A stretch of 64,000 bases of DNA, taken from positions 1,348,501 to 1,412,500 of the forward strand of contig CP126194.1 in assembly GCA_030272155.1 (NCBI GenBank), given 5' to 3'. The DNA comes from Tetradesmus obliquus. Lineage: Eukaryota > Chlorophyta > Chlorophyceae > Sphaeropleales > Scenedesmaceae. The notes under the pieces are model-generated. The model saw only the letters and a list, made by a program, of their open reading frames with translations. It searched no databases and was not told where the DNA came from. Positions 55,319 through 64,000 of the stretch are shown piece after piece. The position numbers were made by a program, and so were the translations under genes. Position 1 is the first letter of the stretch; every line of letters starts with the position of its first letter.

Positions 55319-56343
55319 CGCTGACGCACTGCTGCCAGGCCTGCTGCTGCTCCTGCTGCTGCTGCGGCTGCCGTATGTGTGCTTCAGTGTGGTCAAGCCA
55401 GCAATGCGCGCCTGACCCTTGTCTAGTGCGCTGATGGTAGCTTGCAGCTCGCTTGCAGGATCCATCTTGCTGACTATGCTGCGCAAGTTTCCTGCAAGTG
55501 AAAGTACAAGCACTAGTAAGCAAGATGCTGCAGCGATTGCTGTTGCAGCAGCAACAAGCCGGCTGAGCCCACTGACAATTTGCACCGGAATAATGCCCAG
55601 CAAGTGCAGCTGGTTTCCCGATATGGTGGTTGACTTGACAGCAGCCTGAGAGCTGCCGCAGCTCATGGCATTGCACATGGCATGCACCTTGCGATGATCA
55701 TTGCACATGGCATGCACCTTGCGTTGATCACTGCACATGGCATGCACCTTGCGATGATCATTGCACATGGCATGCACCTTGCGTTGATCACTGCACATGG
55801 CATGCACCTTGCGATGATCATTGCACATGGCATGCACCTTGCGTTGATCACTGCACATGGCATGCACCGTGCGATGATCATTGCACATGGCATGCACCTT
55901 GCGTTGATCATTGCACATGGCATGCACCTTGCGTTGATCATTGCACATGGCATGCACCTTGCGATGATCATTGCACATGGCATGCACCTTGCGTTGATCA
56001 TTGCACATGGCATGCACCTTGCGTTGATAACTCATCCTTGCTGGCCGGCCGCACTCAGCAGCTGCACACATACAACCCACCCCTCACCCTCAAAGCCACC
56101 CAGCACAGCAAGTGTTGCGGAATAAAGATTGTCCGGCTGCCCAACCATCTGCCACAGCGCGGCAAAAGCAGCCTCACCTAGCCCAGGCTGCGGTGTCACG
56201 CTGTGATGTGGCCCTGGGGGAGTGTACAGGCTGCCCACTGCGCTGATGCGCTGCCTGATGGCAGGGATGTCCAGCTGCAGCCTGCCCTGCGCATCCGTGC
56301 CTAGTGCAGCGATGCCCTCAGAGCGGCGCAGGTACTCGCCCAC
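53995..56343 (-). CDS. Thioredoxin-fold protein lacking the CxxC pair
   Basis: Exons 56343-56088, 55491-55155, 54895-54601 and 54261-53995 close in phase. The N-terminal end is uncertain and an upstream exon containing LFPELHTHPEAAAA (about 56535-56400) may belong. Order: a helical region (EYLRRSEGIAALG; QPDNLYSATLAVLGGFEG), a Ser/Ala-rich linker with PYGSPVLTPAQQKLAAKLKR, then a thioredoxin-like domain: LIAVCVLASWNPVCTKLE in the position of WCGPC, and KVDGSESRELQQRYGFRSIP followed by MFLLFYGGRLV with the cis-Pro. The first active-site Cys is Asn, leaving one Cys, so classical disulfide reduction is unlikely. A 30-unit (CTG)n tract precedes the last acceptor and a 30-bp satellite fills one intron. 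Confidence 0.72.
54268..54358. repeat. (CAG)30 beside a thioredoxin-fold gene acceptor
   Basis: Longest triplet tract in the window. On the coding strand it is (CTG)30 followed by CCGCGCAG, the acceptor of the exon starting at 54261. Confidence 0.92.
55671..56030. repeat. 30-bp satellite, 12 units in an intron
   Basis: Twelve head-to-tail units based on TTGCACATGGCATGCACCTT followed by GCGWTGATCA. In the first part units with GCGATGATCA and GCGTTGATCA alternate, so the higher-order period is 60 bp. The unit length is divisible by three, which makes it look open in several frames. It lies wholly inside an intron. Confidence 0.95.
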
Positions 56344-57268
56344 CTGGTGCGCAGCAGCCAAAGGTAAGCAGGATCATGAGGACACAGCATCACAGGCGTA
56401 AGTTGCGCTGAAGCGCCAGCCCTGGATGAGATAGCAGCAAACACTGATGGCTGAGGGCAGCCGAGCAAGCAACCCTGCTGCTGCTGCTGCTGCTGCTGCT
56501 TCTGGGTGCGTGTGCAGCTCAGGGAACAGCATGCCTCGACAGACCCACTTGAAACAGCCTGTCAACATCTGCACAGCTGAAGGCTGCTTGTATGTGTTGC
56601 TGGTCCACAAATGTAACTGTGAACTCCGGCGTGACTTGGCAGCTGCACATCAGGAGTGTGCAGGAGCAGCGGCAGCAGCAGACTAGAGTTGCTGGCTGAC
56701 ATGGTTGGACACAGGCTGCAAGCGTTTGGCATGATAACTGGGTGGCTTGACAAGTGAGTTACAATCAACTGGCGCAAATCAATCAATGTAATTGTCTACT
56801 GCTGATAAGTACCGCCACACTTTCAGCACTGCCTGCTTGCCATGATGTCTTGTCAACTGCGTGACGTTCGGCGCGCACACTCTTCGGGCTCTGTTTGAAA
56901 CAGCGGCTGCCTGGCTGCCTGTTGCTTACGTGCACAGCATCCGCACTGTACTCACATAACCGGCTCCTTGGCTGTGCGGGGCCAACTGCCGCGCTGCTCA
57001 ATTCTGCCTTCTTTGCTGCACAGCATCCAGCCTGCTTTGGTGGTGACAAGCCTGCAGCAGCAGCACCAGCAGCGGCGACAGCAACAGAGCATGTTCCAGC
57101 ATGTTGCGGCACACAGAAGGCTCAATGGTGCTGATGACTCTCTGCTGTTGCTGCTCGTACTTCTGCAGCCCCTGACGCACAGCGCTGGTACAGCTGATGT
57201 GCAGCACTGCATAACTGTGTCGAAGTTAAGGTGCGCTGCTGCTGCTGCTGCTGCTGCTGGCGGGGCTG
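56344..57268. other. Region between the thioredoxin-fold and FAM194-like exons
   Basis: May contain additional minus-strand exons: LPSAISVCCYLIQGWRFSAT near 56400-56535 and QKYEQQQQRVISTIEPSVCR near 57110-57170. I could not join them with confidence. These and the flanking models could be one larger gene. Confidence 0.35.
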
Positions 57269-57755
57269 CTAGAGCATGAAGAGTGCGCACCATGGGTTGC
57301 CTCCCTGTGCATAGTTGACGCTGCCAACTCCATCCGTGTCGAAGCAGCAGAGCACCTGCATGCCAAACCCTGCCATGTGAATAGTGTGGTGTCATGAATG
57401 CTGCAGTGCCAGCACGCAGCTGCTGCAGAAACCCATGCCAAGCGTCAGGCTAGCATGTAACACACCACATGCTGCGGCAGCTGCGGCCCACTATCGCCGT
57501 GCCGGCTGGAAAGTACCACAGCCTCAATTCACCTGGAAGACATCACTGTCAGCAATGAATGTGTGGAAGAAGCCAGATGCACTCTTGCACACGGTTACTG
57601 CTGTCCTGCCAGAGGGGTAGCTGCATCAGGTTGAACACCCCTGGTGTCAGCATCATCTGCAGACCACTGCTGTGTGCGAACAATGTCTGCTGTATAGCGT
57701 CAATGGCTTACAGAATGGTACCATCCCCGTCTGAGCTTAATATGTCCAGTTGCAT
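57269..57755 (-). CDS. FAM194-like domain exons (partial or short gene)
   Basis: Three exons join in phase: 57755-57712, 57620-57533 and 57355-57269. The product contains DGDGTILYPSGRTAVTVCKS, FFHTFIADSD and CFDTDGVGSVNYAQGG. This matches the DG-x-YPSG-x-AV ... F-x-D ... D-x2-G-x-G-x2-Y layout of the FAM194/ERICH6 C-terminal domain, seen in several ciliary-lineage proteins. The third exon reaches a TAG soon after NPWCALFML. Alternatively it splices at TG|GTGCGC (coding NPW) and continues, which would better fit the domain length. Function unknown. Confidence 0.45.
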
Positions 57756-58183
57756 CGCTGCTGGTTGGGGTCAGCAGTGCCTGTGACAGCAACAGCCTGA
57801 CTGGCTTTCACAGCTCCGCCGCTATTAAGCGCGAGGTGCTCGCTGCCAGCACATCAGCATACAAGTGTAGGATGAACTTACATCATGTGTTGGGTTTCGG
57901 GTTGCTCAACAGAGCGAGGAGCGTGTGATGCAGTACATGTATCTCTGCTGATAAGATGACCTCGGCTCAGGTGAATGAGACAGCTTGAACCAGGAAAGGG
58001 TCACGAATTCTAGACATCCTGGACTGATGATTGATTTGAACTTCATCAAGCAAAGACACAATCCTGCCAAACCCTTGTCATCCCAGCACGTCTTCAGCGC
58101 GTGAACTACTCGCAACAACAATTTGATGTTCAATGAACATACATGATATAGGTTTGGCTGAGATCCACGACACATCACACGCC
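57756..58183. other. Divergent spacer
   Basis: Between minus-strand FAM194-like exons and the plus-strand lumenal-protein gene. Nothing else recognised. Confidence 0.4.
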
Positions 58184-60044
58184 ATGGCCACACTGCATCG
58201 CATCGAAGTCCGTGGCAGCACGGCAAAGGCCAATGCTGCACCGTTCCGTCACTCTCTTATCGCACCTACATGCTTGGTCAATTCAAAGCGACAGTCATTG
58301 ACAGTTGCTGCCGCATCTTCCTCCACTGGCACTGCTTCCAGCATTGGTAGGTGCAGCAGGACAACACACCACATGTACCTGCAGAGCTGTAGCGCGTTCA
58401 TGTGCTCAATTTTTCGGGCTACATGCGCCCTTGGTCGCTATAACAAACTAAGTATAGCATGCCCATCTGTCCTGCTTCAACTGTGTTGGCAGATGGAGCT
58501 GCAACAGTGGCACAACGGGTGGTATCAGCAGCAGCAGCGGTGGCGCTCTTGCTGGCGCCGTCAGCACATGCCTTTGGCCCTGTCTCAGTCAAACTTGAAG
58601 ACATAGTCGTCAGCAGGGTGGATTGCGCAGGTATGAATGCTTACGTTGCACGCGATGTGGTGATCAGCATGCAACAAGCAGGCACAGCGGTCCACGTCAG
58701 TTAGCATATGCATGCTGCACTGCGGTGGTTGCGTTTCATCTGCTGCTGTGGCCGGCCAACTGCAGCTGCCAATGATACACCGTGTTGCATCTGCATGCTA
58801 ACGTATGTCCTGCTTGGGTGGACGCGGCAGTCTGCTGCGAGCGCAGCCCTGCGTGCTGTTGACCGAGCAGCAGTGCATGCATCATGGCAATCCGCCTGCT
58901 GCCTAGCTGTTCAAAAGTGTACAATAATGCTAGTATGCATACCAACACTAGTAGTGTTACAAGTAACAGCACCATGCTGCCTTTAATGTTGTGTTATGTG
59001 TTGCACATTGCAGCTGGCGTGTCCACAGTGGGTGGCGTCACATTTTCCGGAGGCTCCCAGAAAGCGGCCTGCCTGGACATCACAGCAGCAGCAAACAACC
59101 CCACCAAGAAGCCGCTGTACAACGCAGACGTGTTTGGAAGGGTGTACGACACCAACGGGGAGGCCGCAATAGATGATGTGAGCAGCACGCAATGACAACA
59201 GCACAGTGCGCTGCCAGTCAACGCAGCAGCAGGACAGTGTGCAGCCCGCAGACCGTGCAGCAGCAGCGCCGTTTGCGACCGCGCAGCAGCACGACAACCT
59301 GCCTCCACAACTGCATCCTGCCGCGCACAACGCATCACTTGGCAGCCCAACTGTTATGCACAGCAGCTAGCCTGCCAGCTGTCACACTGCACCCACAACC
59401 TGGCCTCACAGCCTCATTTGCTGTCACCACACGCCGCTGCTGCTCTACGGCCTGCAAGCTGCAGATAATATGCCTTCCCTGCCGCCTTTTCTGCTCAACT
59501 CCACTCCTGCTGTTGGCCTCTCCCTCTGTATCTATCTCTGCATGCAGACCGAGAACATCCGCATCGCATACATCGATGAGATTGCGCCTGGCGTGAGCAA
59601 GGTGTCCTTCAAGCTGTTTGTGCCGCTGGAGCAGTACGAGCTGGGGCCGCTGAAGCTCACAGGGTTCAAGGTGCGGGGGGTTCAGTCAGTGGCCAGGGTT
59701 CTGTAGGTGGGGTTCGGTGCATGCAGGTTGTTGCACAGGTGAGTCAGGGCTGGCAAGCCGCCTTAGGCGGCGTCTCAGGCTTTGTGTGGCTACGCAAAGT
59801 GCTGGCCGCCTTCCCTGTTGACTGCTGTCCGTTCTGCTCTTGCGGTTTGCTGCTGGCTGCTGTTGCGTGTGCCGACATCGACTCGGTTCTGCTGCTGCTG
59901 CTGCAGGCGAGCGGCTTCCCAGGCAAGATGCTGCCAGGGCAGGGCAGCGGCCTGATCGGCGGCGCGCCTGACGCGCAGGCGCTGGCGGATTGCGAGATCA
60001 CTGGCGACTGCGACGAGCTGGCAGCAGCCTCTGCCATCCGGTAG
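58184..60044 (+). CDS. Probable thylakoid-lumen protein
   Basis: Five exons close in phase: 58184-58346, 58493-58630, 59014-59177, 59548-59670, 59907-60044, 241 residues. The N-terminus MATLHRIEVRGSTAKANAAP is rich in Arg, Ser and Ala without acids near the start, typical of a stroma-targeting peptide. A second targeting segment follows, RVVSAAAAVALLLAPSAHA, a hydrophobic core with an AHA-F cleavage site, as in lumenal precursors. No twin Arg is seen, so the Sec route is more likely than Tat. The mature part (FGPVSVKLEDIVVSRVDC, NADVFGRVYDTNGEAAIDD, ENIRIAYIDEIAPGVSKVSF, PLEQYELGPLKLTGFK) has no family I can name. It looks beta-rich and conserved. Lumen location is inference from the bipartite leader. 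Confidence 0.78.
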
Positions 60045-61635
60045 AGCAGCGGCGCACTGCACTCACTGAGCATGTGTGAACGGGTAATGTCTTTTTGATC
60101 TACAGGAAGTCCTGCTGCCCCGGTGTGGGCGTTGGTATGGCTATGATGTAAATTTTGATTATGACAAGACATTCTTAAGTAATCGTTACCAGGGGCGAGG
60201 GTGCTGAGCTTGAGACAGCAGTTACGCGTTTGCCAGTGTGGCGGTGATGCAACAGGCCAGCACTGACAAGCCACATAAAGAAAGTTGCCGATTGCATTCA
60301 TTACAAGCATAAGCATGATGCAACATAATGCGTACTCACATGGCAAGAAGTGGTCCCCCGAAAGGCCACCATGGCTGCTGGAAAGCCACAGCAATGAACC
60401 TGTTGGTGACGCTGCTGGACCAACAGGATAACTGCAAACGCTACGCTACACGCAATACATAGTGTGCAAGCAGCAGGAACTGCCAACAGCAACGTGATGC
60501 AGCACAACAGCGTGCTGTGCACAAGCTTCCAACATATATTTGCCGGTGCCGCCTGGCGCCGTACCCAGCACACATATGGCACAACGTCATCTCCCAACAC
60601 AGCGCAACGTGTACCAAATTGTACACAGGCCACAGCAGTGAAGCAGCACGCGTTCTGGGTCCCACACCTCACGCCCCGTGTCCCTGCCAGGTGTCCTACA
60701 GTTGATGCACAGCATGCCTGAACAGCTGAACACCACAAGCAACACACAACCCTGCTGGAACATGACATGTAGTGTAGGCACAAAGCTGCGGCAGCTTGCT
60801 TGTTCACCACCGAACACGGCATTCCAAACCGAGTGGGCCAACTGCTGCCAGGCCAGCCCCTCAACATGCGCACTGAGCAGCGCGACACCACCACAGCGCT
60901 GGAGCTAGCTCTTGACAGAGCGCATGATAAGCGCAACCTACCGTAGGTCAGGGTGACCCTCTGATGCATTGCATGCTCTGCTTGCTGGCGATTACCACAG
61001 GCGAGGCACAGACTGAGCGCTGCCTGGCCGCCACACATGCCACATCTTCTGCAAGCATGTCATGCGCAGCGCTGCTCAACATCCAGCTCGGCATGCTGCC
61101 TACTGCTATGCCGTTCCTCTGCTGCTATGCTGCGATGTCACGCCCAATCTACTGCCGCATCAACTAGTGACAAACGGCGGCAGCGGCAGCGCCTTGCCTC
61201 TGTGGTTCACTTGGATGAATCCTGCCCGGCTGCTGCCAGTGTCCACGCTCCTGCAAGCAGCCACACCGCAGCAGCACAGATACAGAAGGGGTTAGGCCTG
61301 GTTGCCAAGGCACCACACACCGTACTGCTGCTAGATTATAGGCAAGCATTGATTTGCTGCTTGTTCATGAGCAGCGTTTCTGAGTCTGCCCTGCTGCTTG
61401 GCACCCTGCTGTGCGATCAGCATCCTGTGTTTGTAGTACGCAGCAGCCACACTGCAACACTGGAAGATGCACGGCAGAGCCAGTGAAGCTGACTTGGCTA
61501 TAGATCAGCCCCTGAACTCAGACATCGCACGCCGGAAAGATGCACCTGCCATGAAACAGCGCTGTTGTACTGCTGCCTTGCTGCGCTGTACAGCCTGCCT
61601 GGTGCTGCTGCTGGTGCTGCTGCATGGCCACTCAC
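60045..61635. other. Spacer with dispersed-repeat copy 3
   Basis: Holds the inverted copy of the dispersed repeat (60274-60380). May include the last coding exon of the EMC5-like gene near 61500-61550. A 245-codon Cys-rich minus-strand frame here is judged spurious. Confidence 0.4.
60274..60380 (-). repeat. Dispersed repeat, copy 3
   Basis: Reverse complement of the repeat at 8094-8225 and 15423-15554, slightly shorter and more diverged at its start. Confidence 0.85.
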
Positions 61636-62103
61636 GGTGCGCCTCTGCTGATGACAATGGGCTTGACACCGCCTGAAATGATAAATCCACCTGCAGAGCG
61701 TACCAGGGAATAAGGCAAATTAACATCAGACATGCAATTAAGCAGAGATCCAAGCAGCAGCAGTGACATGCACAAGCTGCAGCAAGTTTCATGTTGTCCA
61801 TTGCAGCGCAGGCCAGCAGGCCCAGACAGCACCCTGAGCACAAGTTGCTCACCTATTAAACATAAAGCTGTTCCTATCAGCAGTTCCAGCTGCAAGTGTT
61901 GAGGCAGGCCAGTGAACTCTTGCTGTGTAAGCTTCAGCATGTCCCTGTCTGCAAAAGAGAAGCCCACGACGTGTCAGGCAACAACTATATGATGTATAAG
62001 GGCTTGATATAGGCATAAATAGGCCCTTACATTGCGAAACCGCCCAAGCACACCGCAGCAGCACGACGAAGCCTACGAACGTTGCTGCGTTCCCGATCTT
62101 CAT
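61636..62103 (-). CDS. EMC5: EMC5/MMgT-like ER membrane complex subunit, 3' end unresolved
   Basis: EMC5 is a two-helix subunit of the ER membrane protein insertase, formerly called membrane magnesium transporter 1. Exons 62103-62031, 61948-61853 and 61690-61636 join in phase. The start MKIGNAATFVGFVVLLRCAW is a first hydrophobic helix. It is followed by AVSQYRDMLKLTQQEFTGLP, matching the family pattern A-x2-S-x-Q-x-R-x3-LT-x2-E-x3-LP. The second helix is LQLELLIGTALCLIGGFIIS, then VKPIVISRGAP. A terminal exon is expected (family length about 110-130). Candidates near 61500-61550 (FRRAMSEFRG) do not match the phase of the donor at 61635, so the end is open. Confidence 0.72.
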
Positions 62104-64000
62104 CCTGATGCGGTTGATCGCTAAAAATTATGAGACTATACTTCAGGAGTCAGTAAACTTGCCACCTCTGCGGCTCAAGTAGCTGTGCTGGGGTGAATGT
62201 AGGTACTGTTCCTGTGTCAATTTTTGTGCTGCTTGTTGCTTGCTAGGCACCAGCATGCAATCGTAAGCGTAACACCTCACGAAAACCAGACTGTATCATC
62301 CCAGTGCCCCTAGCTTAGCTTTTGAGAGCATACGCGCATGCAGCTGTGCACCTGGTTTAGGGCTTGGCAATGTGCCTGACGTCAGTGACGCTGGTTGTTG
62401 GTGTGAGAGGGAGATGTGCCGCGCCATTGCTTAAAATCGTGAAGCTTTCCCCACTGTGCACAACAGCAACTGTCCACCCTGCCAATAGCAGATCCAAGAG
62501 ACAGCAGGGTTCTTTGATACAGCGGTTACATAGACCAGCAGGTCCTGCAAGTGTGAGAACAAACCCATCCTCAAACCCACAATGGAAGCGGCAACCTCAG
62601 CCCTGATTCCCAGCTGACGATGCAGTGTGCAGTGTGTGACACAACGCACAAGCAGCACGTCCCACAAATGCTGCAGCTGCAGCATCCTGACCACAATGCA
62701 GCGCAAGTGGCCGACAAGCAACAAAGTGGTGAGGTGGTCAAAGACATGTGCAGCATCATGGTCAACTCAACAACCACCCATGTCAATACGGGTGAGCAGT
62801 CTGCAACACACAGCACGGAGGTTGCGCCAGCATCGTGCTCATCTGGTACATCACTGCACACTCATCCGTCAACCAAACAGACCAAAGAGCCATAAGCCTA
62901 AAAAAAACCTGGCTCTGTTGTCCCGCCTGCCTCACCACCAGCAACTTTCCCCTGGCTTGCAGTTGGCCTGCAACCTGCCTGCATCTCCACAAAGACAACA
63001 TGCAAAATCTACGTCAACAGCAAACCAGGCGTACACCCAGCCACAGGAGGCACAAAGCAGCAGTTGGCCTGCCTTCCCTTTTGCGTGAAAGGGCAGGACG
63101 TAGCACTGTTGGCTTTGAATTAAATGGTGAACATGATGGTCAGGCGACCATATGCAGCCTCAGCATCTATGGTCTGGGGGCTCATGTGCACATTCATTAG
63201 CCTGGGTGCTGAGGCACAACATGCACACTGCATGAAGATATGCGCAGGCAGCACACACGCATGTGAAATCAGACTGCTCTGCAGCACGCACAGCAGCACA
63301 CCTCTCACTATATGAAATAAGGTATTGGAGTTGACAGCACATGACAGAATGAGTAAAGCTCAACAAGCAGCACAAACAGGGTATCCTCAGTGTGTTGTGT
63401 GAGCGCATGCCGCTGGGTCTACTGCACACACGTTGCATGCAGTGAAACCAGAACGTTGCGTGAAGGTCGCCACACTTGCGGTGGTAATGTACTGGTGGTA
63501 ATGTGCCGCAGTCATAATGTACTGCAGTGGCAATGTACTGCAGTGGTGTACTGAAGTAGTAATGCACGCATCGCGTTGAAGACACATGCAGCCGCAAAGT
63601 CACCACGCGAGCAGCAACTGTGCTGCTGGTGGAAGGTTTCAAGCCAATGTGCAACACGCACTCTTTCAAGCCATTCAGCCAGCCAACATACCTCGCCAAA
63701 CGGCAAGTATCTGAGATAGATACACACCAGCAATCAAGCCCAGCCCATGCCCATGCAACCACAGAGCATCCCTGTTTCCTGCGCGCACCCCAATCACACA
63801 TGTCTGCGTGTGTATGGCTGTCGCGAAGATACACCCGCACAAATCGCTGAGGGCAGCACACACGTTGATGAAATAATACCGCCACCATCTGCCCTGTGCT
63901 ACATGATTGCAGTCACATAAGGCTCAACATTGCACAGCTGAGCAGCAGAGGGAGCAGTGCTGGCGGCACAACACCCAACAGCAGGCCAGCAGCCGATCAA
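62104..64000. other. Right-hand spacer, no gene recognised
   Basis: Starts with the 5' flank of the EMC5-like gene. No conserved frame seen on either strand. Contains a small minisatellite at 63478-63566. Confidence 0.45.
63478..63566 (+). repeat. Minisatellite with TAATGTACTGCAGTGG core
   Basis: About five imperfect units of 15-22 bp sharing AATGTACTG. Confidence 0.7.

Noticed and set aside
55671-56030. CRISPR-like regular repeats
   Set aside because: Units are directly adjacent with no spacers and lie in a eukaryotic intron. It is a satellite.
55663-56125. Repeated-peptide ORFs (MPCAMINARC type) on both strands
   Set aside because: They arise because the 30-bp satellite unit is a multiple of three. 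The region is intronic by the flanking exon phases.
60301-61038. 245-codon Cys-rich minus-strand frame
   Set aside because: Composition-driven, overlaps the dispersed repeat, and has no motif or splice partner.
63160-63888. 242-codon minus-strand frame at the right end
   Set aside because: Built on a minisatellite and low-complexity sequence. No recognisable domain.
1-64000. tRNA or rRNA genes
   Set aside because: I looked for T-arm-like and conserved rRNA strings and found no convincing candidate. A covariance-model scan was not possible.

Overview
The window looks like nuclear DNA of a green alga, most likely a core chlorophyte of the Chlorophyceae type. The genes are intron-rich with short GT-AG introns. 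Exons are GC-rich, and there are many (CAG/CTG)n microsatellites. The gene set includes septins (present in green algae, absent from land plants), a CAND1 with plant-like C-terminal features, a thylakoid-lumen precursor and a KDZ-type transposase. I saw no tRNA, rRNA, CRISPR array or bacterial-style operon.

Layout. 28-7342 (+): the C-terminal two thirds of CAND1, whose introns are packed with tandem copies of its own exon/intron junctions. 9715-11456 (-): a BTB/BACK protein. 12311-14331 (-): a complete TLC-domain membrane protein. 14820-27118: a 12.3-kb candidate DNA transposon with 64-bp terminal inverted repeats and a 7-bp target duplication. It carries a damaged KDZ transposase (-) and an intact-looking Gln-rich DEK-C-like gene (+). 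28309-30676 and 33616-37121 (-): two tandem septin paralogues. 38737-42900 (-): an aquaglyceroporin in 11 exons, one of them 19 nt. 44332-47045 (+): a glycerophosphodiester phosphodiesterase-like protein with a decayed array of its terminal exon downstream. 49875-50712: a 5'-truncated LINE with a 13-bp target duplication. 51403-52309 (+): an ankyrin protein. 53995-56343 (-): a thioredoxin-fold protein. 57269-57755 (-): FAM194-like exons. 58184-60044 (+): a probable thylakoid-lumen protein. 61636-62103 (-): EMC5/MMgT-like exons.

The host genes are not a functional cluster. They cover ubiquitin-ligase exchange, cytoskeletal GTPases, solute transport, lipid turnover, the chloroplast lumen and ER membrane insertion. 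Two things tie the region together. One is a mobile-element layer: the KDZ element, the LINE and a three-copy dispersed repeat. The other is repeated local duplication of splice-junction segments (exon end plus donor, or acceptor plus exon start) in at least five genes. Several acceptors are also immediately preceded by (CTG)n tracts. Exon models were assembled by hand from reading frame, splice sites, intron phase and family resemblance. Where phases close exactly I give the protein length.
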